NCBI GenBank assembly: GCA_009841115.1
Contig: VXML01000072.1
Location: forward strand, 1-37,827
From: Gemmatimonadota bacterium
Lineage (GTDB): Bacteria > Latescibacterota > UBA2968 > UBA8231
Direction: 5' to 3'
Length of the DNA stretch: 37,827 nt
The position numbers were made by a program, and so were the translations under genes. The notes below the pieces were generated by a model. It saw only the letters and a list, made by a program, of their open reading frames with translations, had not been told where the DNA came from and made no database searches. Of this stretch, positions 8,524 to 16,529 are shown one piece after another; the first letter of the stretch is position 1; each line of letters starts with the position of its first letter.

Positions 8524-10365
8524 ATGCTCGAAGTCGTCCTCGCCGTCGCCGTCTTCGCCGTTGCTGCGGCCGTTGTCCGCCAAGCTGCGGCCGATGCGTG
8601 CTACGATCTCTCCGACGGAGAGCGCCATCCGCACAAATGGGGCTACACGGACACCCGCTTTGAGTTCGACGGGCCGAAGACCGTGCGGGTGACTGGCAGC
8701 CGCTATCCGCTGGCTGGCTTCACCATGCCGCACTTTATCCCCTTTGTCGAAGAGATGCTCCAGGTTCCGATTGATCCCGACGAAATGGCCGTTGAAAAAG
8801 AGAGCCACGAGGTGCCGCCTTCGCGGGCAGACGACAGTCTCGTCACTGCTTGGCAGGAGGCGCTCGGCACAGAGCAGGTCTCGCTCGACGACGAAGAGCG
8901 CCTAATCCACAGCCACGGCCAGCTCAGCGTCGATGAGGTTTATCGCCTGCTCTACGGCGATGCCTTGGAGCGAGTGGTCGATTTGGTGCTTTATCCAGAG
9001 AGCGAAGACCATGTGCGCGCCATCGTGCGCCTCGCTTCCGAGCACAATGTTTGCCTCGTGCCCTACGGCGGTGGTACCAACGTCAGCGGCGCGCTGGCCC
9101 TGCCCACTGACGACGATCGCGTTTTCGCCTCGGTCGATATGCGGCGCATGAACCGGATCGTCGATCTCGACGAGGACAATCTCCAAGCCTGCATCGAAGC
9201 GGGGATTTCGGGCAAGGAGTTGGAGCGAGACCTCGCCGCCCGGGGCTACACCGTCGGCCACGACCCCGACAGCATCGAGCTTTCGACCTTGGGCGGCTGG
9301 ATTGCCACCAACGCCAGCGGCATGAAGAAAAACCGCTACGGTAATATCGAAGACATCGTCCTCGAAGCGACCTTGGTGACGCCGACCGGCGCAGTGGAGA
9401 CCTTGCACACCACGCCGCGCAACTCGACCGGCATCCAGCCGCGCGGGTTGCTTTTTGGCTCGGAGGGCAACCTCGGCATCATCACTAAGGCTGTGCTCAA
9501 GATCCATCCTCAACCGGAAGTGCGCGAATACGGTTCGCTGGTGTTCAAGTCCTTTGCCCAAGGTGTGGAGTACTTGCAGGCCCTGCGCCAGACCGGGACT
9601 TTGCCAGCGAGTATCCGCTTGGTCAACAACCAAGAATTCCGCTTCGGACAGGCCCTCAAGGCCGCGCCCCCTCCCTTGAAGCACCTGAAGGAAAAGGTGC
9701 AAAAGTTCGCATTGTTGAAAGTGTTGGGATTTGATCCGCTAAAAATGGCGGCGTGTACGATCGCCATGGAGGGTACCCGCGCCGAGGTTGACCACCAGAA
9801 GCGGACGATCTTCAAGCTAGCTAAGGCTCACGGCGGCAAGAGCGCCGGTGCCACCAACGGCCGGCGCGGCTACATGGCTACCTTTGGGATCGCCTATATC
9901 CGCGACTTTTTGAACCAGTTCGATTTTTTAGGCGAGACCTTCGAGACCTCTGTGCCTTGGAGCCGCATCCACGACGTGACGCAGGCCGTGCAAGCAGAGT
10001 TGACCGCGCAGTGTAGTGCGTGCGGTGTGGCCGGGCGGCCTTACTTGTCGTACCGGGTGACGCAGACGTACCACACGGGGGTGTGCATCTACTTTACGAT
10101 GGGGTTTTCCGGGCGGGGATTGGAGCATCCCATCGAAGTTTATCACGACATCGAGCACGCGCTGCGGCAGACGATTTTGGACAATGGCGGCTCGCTGTCC
10201 CATCATCACGGGGTAGGCAAAATTCGGCAGAGCTTTGTCCAGCACATCCAGAGCGACAACAGCATCGAGGCCCTGCGCAAGACAAAAGAAGCGCTGGATC
10301 CTCAGAATATTTTCGGCATTCAGAATGGGATTTTTGGGAGTGCGTGCCGGAAGCCTGAGCAATAA
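8524..10365 (+). CDS. agpS: alkyldihydroxyacetonephosphate synthase-like FAD enzyme
   Basis: A 613-residue flavoenzyme matching alkyl-DHAP synthase (EC 2.5.1.26), which replaces the acyl chain of acyl-DHAP by a fatty alcohol, the step that makes the ether bond of ether lipids. Seen in the sequence: the N-terminal HKWGYTDTRFEFDG segment typical of the family; an FAD-binding type 4 domain with PYGGGTNVSG (180-189) and ASGMKKNRYGNIED; and a C-terminal FAD-oxidase domain with CIYF (521-524) and GGSLSHHHGVGKIR, where His560-562 match the active-site histidine loop. It lacks a peroxisomal signal, as expected, and has a hydrophobic stretch at residues 3-20 that could anchor it to the membrane. AGGAG at 8511-8515 sets the ATG. 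It overlaps the next SDR gene. Confidence 0.87.
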   Translation: MLEVVLAVAVFAVAAAVVRQAAADACYDLSDGERHPHKWGYTDTRFEFDGPKTVRVTGSRYPLAGFTMPHFIPFVEEMLQVPIDPDEMAVEKESHEVPPSRADDSLVTAWQEALGTEQVSLDDEERLIHSHGQLSVDEVYRLLYGDALERVVDLVLYPESEDHVRAIVRLASEHNVCLVPYGGGTNVSGALALPTDDDRVFASVDMRRMNRIVDLDEDNLQACIEAGISGKELERDLAARGYTVGHDPDSIELSTLGGWIATNASGMKKNRYGNIEDIVLEATLVTPTGAVETLHTTPRNSTGIQPRGLLFGSEGNLGIITKAVLKIHPQPEVREYGSLVFKSFAQGVEYLQALRQTGTLPASIRLVNNQEFRFGQALKAAPPPLKHLKEKVQKFALLKVLGFDPLKMAACTIAMEGTRAEVDHQKRTIFKLAKAHGGKSAGATNGRRGYMATFGIAYIRDFLNQFDFLGETFETSVPWSRIHDVTQAVQAELTAQCSACGVAGRPYLSYRVTQTYHTGVCIYFTMGFSGRGLEHPIEVYHDIEHALRQTILDNGGSLSHHHGVGKIRQSFVQHIQSDNSIEALRKTKEALDPQNIFGIQNGIFGSACRKPEQ

Positions 10366-11158
10366 GACCGTCGTTATCACTGGTGCTTCTGCGGGCTTGG
10401 GCGCAACGCTGGCGGTGGAGTGTGCCCAGCAGGGAGCGCGGTTGGTTCTCTTAGCGCGAAATGCCGAGCAGCTGGAGGCCGTCGCCCAAGAGTGCGAGCA
10501 GTTGGGGAGCGCGGTGCTGACTGTCGTCGGGGATGTCGCCGTAGCCGAGGATGGCAAGCGGCTGGTGGAGGCTGCGATCGAGCGGTTTGGGTGTATAGAC
10601 TACTTGGTCGCCAACGCCGGCATTAGCATGTGGACTGAGTTTGCCGAGGTCGAGGACATGGCTTTGTTCCGCACGCTGATGGAAGTGAATTACTTAGGAG
10701 CCGTACACTGCGTGCATCCGGCGCTGCCGCATCTCAAAAAGAGCAAGGGTCTATTCGTGGCCATTTCGTCCATTCAGGGGCAGGTGGGGGTGCCGCTGCA
10801 TACGGGGTACTCGGCGTCCAAACACGCGCTACAGGGGTTTTGCGATGCTTTGCGCATGGAGGTGGCCGAGAGCGGAGTGGGGGTGATGACCGTGCTCTTG
10901 CACTGGCTCAGGGGGACGGAGTTGCGGCAACGCGCATTGGGGAAAGACGGGAAGGCGTTGGGCGATGCATCGCGCGAACATCGGGCGGGAGCGGTGAGCT
11001 TGGAGAAGGCGGCGCGGGCGATTGTGCGAGGAATGCTGAAGCGGCGGCGGCAGCTCTACGTTCCAAGGCGGCTCAGACTGCTGGCGATGGCCCATGCCCT
11101 GTGGCCGGCGCTGGCCGAGTGGGTCGTCAAGGGGAAGGTGGCGCGGGAGGAAGGGTAG
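10325..11158 (+). CDS. short-chain dehydrogenase/reductase, candidate alkyl/acyl-DHAP reductase
   Basis: A classical SDR of about 277 residues. The nucleotide-binding motif is TGASAGLG (residues 19-26), followed by NAGIS, a catalytic Ser149 in the segment ISSIQG, and the YSASK motif with Tyr162 and Lys166. The basic, hydrophobic C-terminus (RRRQLYVPRRLRLLAMAHALWP) resembles DHRS7-type and other membrane-associated SDRs. Because eukaryotic alkyl/acyl-DHAP reductases (PexRAP/DHRS7B, yeast Ayr1) are SDRs, and this gene overlaps an alkyl-DHAP synthase by 41 bases, reduction of alkyl-DHAP is a plausible role; this is inference. The start is unsure: ATG at 10325 or GTG at 10340 both work, and neither has a clear ribosome-binding site. 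Confidence 0.88.
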   Translation: MGFLGVRAGSLSNKTVVITGASAGLGATLAVECAQQGARLVLLARNAEQLEAVAQECEQLGSAVLTVVGDVAVAEDGKRLVEAAIERFGCIDYLVANAGISMWTEFAEVEDMALFRTLMEVNYLGAVHCVHPALPHLKKSKGLFVAISSIQGQVGVPLHTGYSASKHALQGFCDALRMEVAESGVGVMTVLLHWLRGTELRQRALGKDGKALGDASREHRAGAVSLEKAARAIVRGMLKRRRQLYVPRRLRLLAMAHALWPALAEWVVKGKVAREEG

Positions 11159-11315
11159 GCCGGGGGGACGGATGAAAGGGATAGTACGTCTCGAATCGGC
11201 CCCGCAGAAATTCTCTTGCTTTGGGCTCGGTCGTCGCGGTATCAACCGCTAGCCACTCGGCGGGCAGGCGGACGGTCTGGTCAAAAATTAATCGTCACCT
11301 TGCTCATTGCGTTTT

Positions 11316-11369
11316 CTAGAACGTATCCGCACCCGTCTCCGCGGCACAGACGTCGAGAAGAAATTTCAC
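11316..11369 (-). pseudogene. remnant of a DUF5615-like toxin start (decayed)
   Basis: Five bases after the DUF433 stop, a GTG opens a 17-codon frame whose first ten residues VKFLLDVCAA look like the start of DUF5615 (VapC45-like, PIN-fold) toxins. A TAG stops it at 11316-11318, and no continuation of the fold is visible in any frame of the next about 150 bases. In intact DUF433/DUF5615 pairs the toxin follows the antitoxin at just this spacing. I therefore read it as the stub of a lost toxin gene. The match is short, so the call is tentative. Confidence 0.4.
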
Positions 11370-11374
11370 GCTGC

Positions 11375-11623
11375 TTACCGGACAGGCACACGCTCATGGA
11401 CATGATCGCCTGCCAGCGAACGGTGGGCAAAAAGCAGGCATGCTTGGATGTCTTCTGGCTCCAGAATTGGGTATTCCCGGAGAATCGTCTCTGCGGTATC
11501 TCCTGCCGCAAGCATTCCTAGAACGTGTTCCACCGCGATGCGCATGTCGCGAATGATGGGCTTACCACCAAAGACATCTGGGCGCACGGTAATGCGCTTG
11601 AGTAGTGCGGTATTAGTGGTCAT
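11375..11623 (-). CDS. DUF433 family antitoxin-like protein
   Basis: An 82-residue DUF433 protein. The core reads ITVRPDVFGGKPIIRDMRIAVEHVLGMLAAGDTAETILREYP, followed by LEPEDIQACLLFAH, which are the family hallmarks. DUF433 proteins carry a winged-helix-like fold and are usually the antitoxin partner (VapB45-like) of DUF5615 PIN-type toxins, repressing their own operon. I start at the ATG at 11623 because a GGAG sits four bases upstream on the minus strand and the homology starts within ten residues; the open frame continues upstream to 11782 without recognisable similarity. The expected toxin downstream is reduced to a stub, which makes this an orphan antitoxin. Confidence 0.85.
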   Translation of the reverse strand: MTTNTALLKRITVRPDVFGGKPIIRDMRIAVEHVLGMLAAGDTAETILREYPILEPEDIQACLLFAHRSLAGDHVHERVPVR

Positions 11624-11657
11624 GTCTCTCTCCGTGGTTATTACGTCTGCCGTTCGG

Positions 11658-11870
11658 CTACCTCGGCACTGCCAACAGCATGGCGTTGAGCAGGCGTTTT
11701 TCGTTGCAGCCTTGAGGATAGAGGACGGATAGGGCATTGGCAAGGCAGAGGAAATAGAGGCCGCGGTCTTGCTCGGCGTCAATTAAATTCGTTCGGCTGA
11801 CCACCAAGTAGCGCCGCCGATGGAAACCGACTGTCCCCCACCTGCTCTTTGCGGTTATTGTACTGCCATT
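11658..11870 (-). pseudogene. unrecognised coding-like relic without a start
   Basis: In the frame that follows the stop of the gene at 11871, about 70 codons are open up to a TAG at 11658-11660 but there is no ATG, GTG or TTG with a ribosome-binding site near its beginning. The translation has a protein-like character (RRRYLVVSRTNLIDAEQ, then RGLYFLCLANALSVLYP, CNEKRLLNAMLLAVPR). I cannot place it in a family. It may be the C-terminal scrap of a gene whose front was lost, next to the damaged toxin-antitoxin pair. It could also be chance open frame in GC-rich DNA. Confidence 0.3.
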
Positions 11871-12983
11871 TCACCACGCAAAAAGCTCTCCCGCCTCCAT
11901 AGTCAGCTCTCGGCCCTGACCGCCTTCCTCTTGCACCACGAGTCGGCCCTCGGCGTATTCGACATCTGCGACGCCGGCGAAGTCGGAGGGAATTTCCATG
12001 AGAAAGTTGGCGTAGGTGAAAACTTGGGTCTCGTCGGCATCGATATAGTGAAAGAGGTAGCGGCCGAAAATCTGGCCCTTTTCCAACAACACCGGGCTAG
12101 GTTGGTGCAGGCCCGTAGTGCCGAACTCCAAGCCGCGGGCAAAAGGCTTGCCGTCGCGGACATGCCGCCAAGCGTCGAACCAAGGATATTCCTCCTCTGG
12201 CCAGATGTAGCCAATAAGGAGTCCTTTACTGGCGTTGATGGCTGTGGTCCAGCCGTATTCTTCCTCGATTATGTACGAAACGACCGCTGGAGAGGCGTCA
12301 TCCGTCAAGTGACGAATATCGACCTCGGTGCCGTCCTTTTTGAGTGCAGAGGGCCAGCGCACCTCTGGGTCTTCGGGCGTTGGCATGGGCGTTTCCTGCA
12401 TAAAGCCGCGCGTGCCGTTGGCATCAACGCGGGTGCTCTCGTCCAAAAAGGGTGGGCCAATGGTTGGGTGCTGGACGATGTTGTACACGCGGCCCAGATG
12501 GCGGGTATTGGTAACGGCCTCGGCGACCGCAAAAACGGCCTGATCCTGATCCATGCGAATCGAGCGCACGACCTTGAGGCTGGCCAAGGGCAACTCGGCT
12601 GACATTTGGGCTACGAGGTGACCGTCTTCTGCGCGGACGTTCTCATCTACGGTCCACCACACGCGCGTGGCCTCGCCGTGCCAGCCCATGCCGTGAGCCT
12701 GCTCGGCTTCGGTGGCCGGTCCCCAGCGGTCGAGGCAGAGGAAGTGCCCCATGGAGCGTGGCTCTATGGGGGGCGCTTGGTCGGGGGTATCGCCGAAAGA
12801 CCAAGAGTCCCATTGCAGGGGGTTGAGTGGGTTGCTTTTGAGGTGGAAGTCGGAAATGGAGCCGCCGCCTAAATCGACTACGAGCATGGCTGCTTGGCCG
12901 TCGAGTACGAGGGTGGGGCGGTCTTCGGCCGTGCTATGCGAGGCCGTCCAGAGGAAAGCGACGAGGAAGAGGGTCCATCTCAT
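11871..12983 (-). CDS. secreted protein of unknown function, possibly galactose-mutarotase-like fold
   Basis: A 370-residue exported protein. Residues 1-19 form a signal peptide (MRWTLFLVAFLWTASHSTA). The mature part is beta-rich, with segments LVVDLGGGSISDFHLKS, a cluster of Trp/His residues around GMGWHGEATRVWW, VYNIVQHPTIGPPF, and near the end GYIWPEEEYPWFDAWRHVRDGKPFARGLEFGTTGLHQP. The general pattern, with aromatic and histidine residues on a beta-sandwich, recalls aldose-1-epimerase-type folds, but I do not recognise a named family. The ATG at 12983 is preceded by AGGAG (12992-12996); the open frame continues further upstream but that part lacks a signal and overlaps the divergent gene. 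It shares a 97-base divergent region with the lipoprotein gene at 13081. Confidence 0.83.
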   Translation of the reverse strand: MRWTLFLVAFLWTASHSTAEDRPTLVLDGQAAMLVVDLGGGSISDFHLKSNPLNPLQWDSWSFGDTPDQAPPIEPRSMGHFLCLDRWGPATEAEQAHGMGWHGEATRVWWTVDENVRAEDGHLVAQMSAELPLASLKVVRSIRMDQDQAVFAVAEAVTNTRHLGRVYNIVQHPTIGPPFLDESTRVDANGTRGFMQETPMPTPEDPEVRWPSALKKDGTEVDIRHLTDDASPAVVSYIIEEEYGWTTAINASKGLLIGYIWPEEEYPWFDAWRHVRDGKPFARGLEFGTTGLHQPSPVLLEKGQIFGRYLFHYIDADETQVFTYANFLMEIPSDFAGVADVEYAEGRLVVQEEGGQGRELTMEAGELFAW

Positions 12984-13034
12984 TGTGAGTGCTCCTTTAT
13001 TGGTGAGGGATGGCAAAAGAGACGTAACAACGTA

Positions 13035-13080
13035 ACTAGAAATTGACAGCAGGCAAAAGACGGCGGATGTTGTTTCTAGT
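13035..13080 (+). promoter_or_regulatory. inverted repeat and promoter-like hexamers in divergent region
   Basis: In the 97 bases between the divergent genes, an 8-base perfect inverted repeat (ACTAGAAA at 13035-13042 and TTTCTAGT at 13073-13080) flanks a TTGACA (13043-13048) followed after 17 bases by GATGTT. The second arm touches the ATG at 13081. A 7-base direct repeat ACGTAAC (13022-13028, 13030-13036) lies just before. Transcription from this promoter would begin at or next to the start codon; no ribosome-binding site is seen for 13081. The arrangement could be an operator, but this rests on sequence appearance only. Confidence 0.35.
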
Positions 13081-15147
13081 ATGAGAATTTTTCTGGTCAT
13101 TACCCTTTCTATCCTCGTCCTAAGCGGCTGCCCTGAGCCGGCTAGCCGCTCTGAGGCGTTTCTCCAGTCGTACTACCGGGGCTTGGATTTGCTGGAGCGC
13201 TACCGGCTCAGGGCAGCCGAGCGCGCCTTTGCACATTGCGTCCGGTTGGAACCTGACGCTGCCGAGGGCTACTGGCAGTTAGGGAGGGTGCGACTCGTGC
13301 AGGGGAGAATCGAAGAAGGCGTGGAGTTGCTGGAACAAGCGGCGGCACTCGACCCTGAATTGAGGGCGGCGCGGTCTTTGGTATTAGAGACGTTTTTGGG
13401 GCGGGGGAAAGAGGCGCTGGAAGAGGGACGGTTCTCGCAGGCGGAAAATTATTTGCAGCGGGCGCTGGCCGCCGATCCCGAGGGATATGAATCGCTCTAC
13501 TGGGCGGCGATTGCCGCGCTGTGGCAGGAGGATTACGCCCGCGCTGATTCGATTTTGCAGCAGGCGGTGGCGTTGCATCCCGAGCCGCTGGAGTTGCGCT
13601 GGCACCGGAAGTGGTTACAGGAGGCATTGGGTCGGCCGGCGACCGGGGCATTTGCCGACGCCGTGCCGCAGGGGACCATTAGCGGACGGTTTAGCGAGAT
13701 CAGTGTCGAGGTGGGAGTCGATAAATTCGACGGAGGTCGTGCTAGCGCTTGGGCTGACTACGACGAGGACGGCGACCTCGACTTGGTTGTCATCGGTCAT
13801 CCAGAACTGGCGTACTTCCGCAACGATGGAGCGCGCTTTGCCGAGCGGACGCAGGCGGCCGGATTGGTGCTGCCCGACGGCGGAATTGGGGTGCAGACGG
13901 CCGACTATGACAACGATGGGGACGCTGATGTGTACGTGACGCGCGATGGGTGGTTTGGCGGCGGCGTGAATGTGCTCTTCCAAAACGATGGTCGGGGCGT
14001 CTTCGCCGATGTGACGGAAGCATCGGGCACGGGCGATCCGGGGTCGAGCTTTTGCGCGGCGTGGAGCGATTTCGACCGCGATGGCTATCTCGACATCTAC
14101 GTGGCTAACGGCACGGGGGCGACTGGGGACTCGACCAATGTGCTGTACCACAACCAAGGCGACGGCACCTTTGCCGATGTGGCGGAAGCTGCGGGGGTGG
14201 CGCATAGAGGGCAGGCGTTGAGTACGGCGTGGGGCGATTTTGACGGCGACAGTTGGCCCGATCTGTACGCGTGCAATTTTACTGAGCCGAATGTGCTTTT
14301 TCGCAATCGGGGTGACGGTGCGTTTGACGATGCGACGGCTGCGGCCGGTGTAGGTGCCGAGTACATCGATGGCTTTATAACGTTCGTCCTCGACTACGAC
14401 AACGACGGTGCGCTGGACATCTTCGTGGGCAACTGGAGTCAGTACCCGGTGGTGCTGGCCGATCGAGTCGCTGGAAAATCGACGAGCAAGCGCGACCGGC
14501 CAGTGCTTTTTCGCAACAAAGGCGACGGTACTTTCGTTGATGTGACGGAAGCTGCCGGGCTTGGGAGAGCGCTGGGCACGATGAGCGGCGTTCCCGGCGA
14601 TGTGGATAACGACGGCTGGGTGGACATCTACCTTGGCAACGGCGGGCCGCAGATGGGCCGGCGCGAGCCGGATGTGCTTTTCCGCAATCGGGGTGACGGC
14701 ACCTTTGTCGATGCGACAGAAGCCGCTGGGCTGGGGCACTTGGGCAAATCGCACGGCGTGACCTTTGCCGACTACGACCGCGACGGCGATCTCGACCTTT
14801 ATGCACCGGTGGGTGGTGCCCAGCCGGGCGACCAGTGGCCCAATGCGTTCTACCGCAGCGAGGGCTTTGGCAATCACTACTTGATACTGGAATTGGAAGG
14901 GGTCGAGAGCAATCGCGACGGAATCGGTGCCAAGGTGTGGGTGCATTCCGGCGATTTGATGCAATATCAGGAAGTAGCTTCTGGATACAGCTTCGGCAAC
15001 AGCAACAGCTTGGAGTTGGAATTTGGTTTGGGGCAACGGGTGCGGGCTGATCGCATTAAGGTGGCGTGGCCCAGCGGGCAGGTCGATGAGTATCGGGATA
15101 TTGAGGCCGACCAGCACTTGTTGCTCAGGGAGGGGGAGACGCAGTGA
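13081..15147 (+). CDS. lipoprotein fusing TPR repeats to a seven-blade FG-GAP propeller and ASPIC/UnbV domain
   Basis: A 688-residue lipoprotein. The signal MRIFLVITLSILVLSGC has its lipobox at Cys17. Residues about 30-185 hold four to five TPR units (AERAFAHCVRLEPDAAEGYWQLGRV, AENYLQRALAADPEGYESLYWAAI). From about 200 seven DxDxDGxxD loops follow, beginning ADYDEDGDLD and ending ADYDRDGDLD; one is altered to GDFDGDSWPD. The C-terminal about 90 residues are ASPIC/UnbV (HYLILELEGVESNRDGIGAKVW, EFGLG, VAWPSGQ). It joins in one chain the two proteins that are separate at 2817 and 4442, but lacks the two-cysteine insert. The lipid anchor should place it in the envelope. Its TGA overlaps the GTG start of the next TPR gene. 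Confidence 0.93.
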   Translation: MRIFLVITLSILVLSGCPEPASRSEAFLQSYYRGLDLLERYRLRAAERAFAHCVRLEPDAAEGYWQLGRVRLVQGRIEEGVELLEQAAALDPELRAARSLVLETFLGRGKEALEEGRFSQAENYLQRALAADPEGYESLYWAAIAALWQEDYARADSILQQAVALHPEPLELRWHRKWLQEALGRPATGAFADAVPQGTISGRFSEISVEVGVDKFDGGRASAWADYDEDGDLDLVVIGHPELAYFRNDGARFAERTQAAGLVLPDGGIGVQTADYDNDGDADVYVTRDGWFGGGVNVLFQNDGRGVFADVTEASGTGDPGSSFCAAWSDFDRDGYLDIYVANGTGATGDSTNVLYHNQGDGTFADVAEAAGVAHRGQALSTAWGDFDGDSWPDLYACNFTEPNVLFRNRGDGAFDDATAAAGVGAEYIDGFITFVLDYDNDGALDIFVGNWSQYPVVLADRVAGKSTSKRDRPVLFRNKGDGTFVDVTEAAGLGRALGTMSGVPGDVDNDGWVDIYLGNGGPQMGRREPDVLFRNRGDGTFVDATEAAGLGHLGKSHGVTFADYDRDGDLDLYAPVGGAQPGDQWPNAFYRSEGFGNHYLILELEGVESNRDGIGAKVWVHSGDLMQYQEVASGYSFGNSNSLELEFGLGQRVRADRIKVAWPSGQVDEYRDIEADQHLLLREGETQ

Positions 15148-16529
15148 AGGGGCTGGCTGCAATCGCGCTGTTGTTGGCTGGGTGCGCCGAGCCGGATGCG
15201 CCGACCGCGTACCGCCAAGCGCAGGAGCTGATCGGCGGCCGGCCGCTGCGGAGCTTGGGCCAAGCGGAGTTGGCGCAGGCTGAACGCCTAGTAGCGCAGG
15301 CATGCGCACTCGATCCCGAGTTGCACGAGGCGAGCTTTACCTTGGCCGCGCTCTACACGGCGCGCGGTGCGTACGAGGACGCGACCACGCTCTACCGCAG
15401 CTTAGTGGAGGCGCGACCCGACGACGGACGGGCCTATGCTGAACTGGGGCTTAGTTTAGCCGCCCAAGGACGCTATAGCGGTGCCCTGCGCGCCTATCAG
15501 GATGCCGTGCGGCGGGGCGAGAAGTCGGCGCTGATTTACGCGCGGCTGGGCCACGCCTATCAGGCACTCGGCCACTTGCAAGAAAATCTCCACTCGGCGC
15601 AGGCGGCCTATCGCGCGTCCCTACAGCTTGCGTCCGAGCAGGCAGAGGTGCGCTACCAACTAGCGCGGGTAGAGGTGCGGTTGGGGCAAGACAAGGAAGC
15701 GCGCGCGCTGATGGAGCACGCGCTCGCTAGTGTGCCCAAAGACACGGGGATCCGGGCTGATCTCGCCGCGCTCTATAGGGAGGCAGGACAACGGGAATTG
15801 GCCCGCGCCGCGCTGGTCGAGGGTTTGGCTGCACGCGACGGGGATGGTGAGGAAGCTGTCTTGCACTACGAAATGGGGCGGCTGCTCTGGGAAGAAGGGG
15901 ATGGCGTGGGGGCACTGGTGCGGTTTGAACAGGCGCGGGCTGCCGATTCCGACCTATACCCGGTTTATCGCTACCTTGGTTTAATCCACAGCGCGGAGGG
16001 GCGGCTGGACTCGGCATTGGCCGCGTTTGCCGAGTTGGCCAACCGACAGCCCGGCGATGCGGCCGTCCAAGTAAGCATCGGCATTGTCCACAGCCGCACG
16101 GGCGCGCTCGACGCGGCGGAAGAGGCGTTCAAGGCGGCGATCGAGTTGGGCGGCGCAGAAGGGGACGCTGCTTTAAAATTAGGTGGACTGTACGTGCATC
16201 AGCGGCGGCTGCGCTCGGCCGTACAGGTGTTCAAAGAAGCCACGATTGCGCATCCACACCACGCCGAGCTTTTCGCGTCCTTGGGCGACGTTTATCGGCA
16301 GTTGGGCTTGCTCGCCGCGGCCGTGCAGGCCGGCGAGGAGGCCGTGCGGCTCGAACCCGAGCGGGCGCTGTGGCGCTTCCATCTCGCCTCGACCTACGAA
16401 CGCTTAGATCCTGCCCAAGCGCGGGCTGAGTGGCGCGCGTACGCATCTTTGGCAGAAGACGACGCGAGCGAAGCGCAGCGACTGGCCCACGCGCGTTCGC
16501 GTTTGCAAACTTTACAACAGGAGGAATGA
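15144..16529 (+). CDS. TPR-repeat lipoprotein
   Basis: A 461-residue lipoprotein that starts with GTG at 15144, overlapping the upstream stop (GTGA). The signal MKGLAAIALLLAGC gives the lipid-modified cysteine at position 14. The rest is some nine to ten TPR units, such as HEASFTLAALYTARGAYEDATTLYRSLVE and YPVYRYLGLIHSAEGRLDSALAAF. It is rich in alanine and arginine. Together with the fusion lipoprotein before it, it copies the propeller/TPR pairing of the operon at 2817-8409. The role is likely that of a scaffold in a membrane-bound complex facing the periplasm. It overlaps the downstream HAD gene by a few bases, so translation is coupled. Confidence 0.92.
   Translation: MKGLAAIALLLAGCAEPDAPTAYRQAQELIGGRPLRSLGQAELAQAERLVAQACALDPELHEASFTLAALYTARGAYEDATTLYRSLVEARPDDGRAYAELGLSLAAQGRYSGALRAYQDAVRRGEKSALIYARLGHAYQALGHLQENLHSAQAAYRASLQLASEQAEVRYQLARVEVRLGQDKEARALMEHALASVPKDTGIRADLAALYREAGQRELARAALVEGLAARDGDGEEAVLHYEMGRLLWEEGDGVGALVRFEQARAADSDLYPVYRYLGLIHSAEGRLDSALAAFAELANRQPGDAAVQVSIGIVHSRTGALDAAEEAFKAAIELGGAEGDAALKLGGLYVHQRRLRSAVQVFKEATIAHPHHAELFASLGDVYRQLGLLAAAVQAGEEAVRLEPERALWRFHLASTYERLDPAQARAEWRAYASLAEDDASEAQRLAHARSRLQTLQQEE

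Noticed and set aside
13615..15309. Minus-strand open frame of 564 codons
   Set aside because: It lies opposite the TPR-propeller fusion gene. The GC-rich DxDxDG repeats leave the opposite strand without stops; the translation has no recognisable domain.
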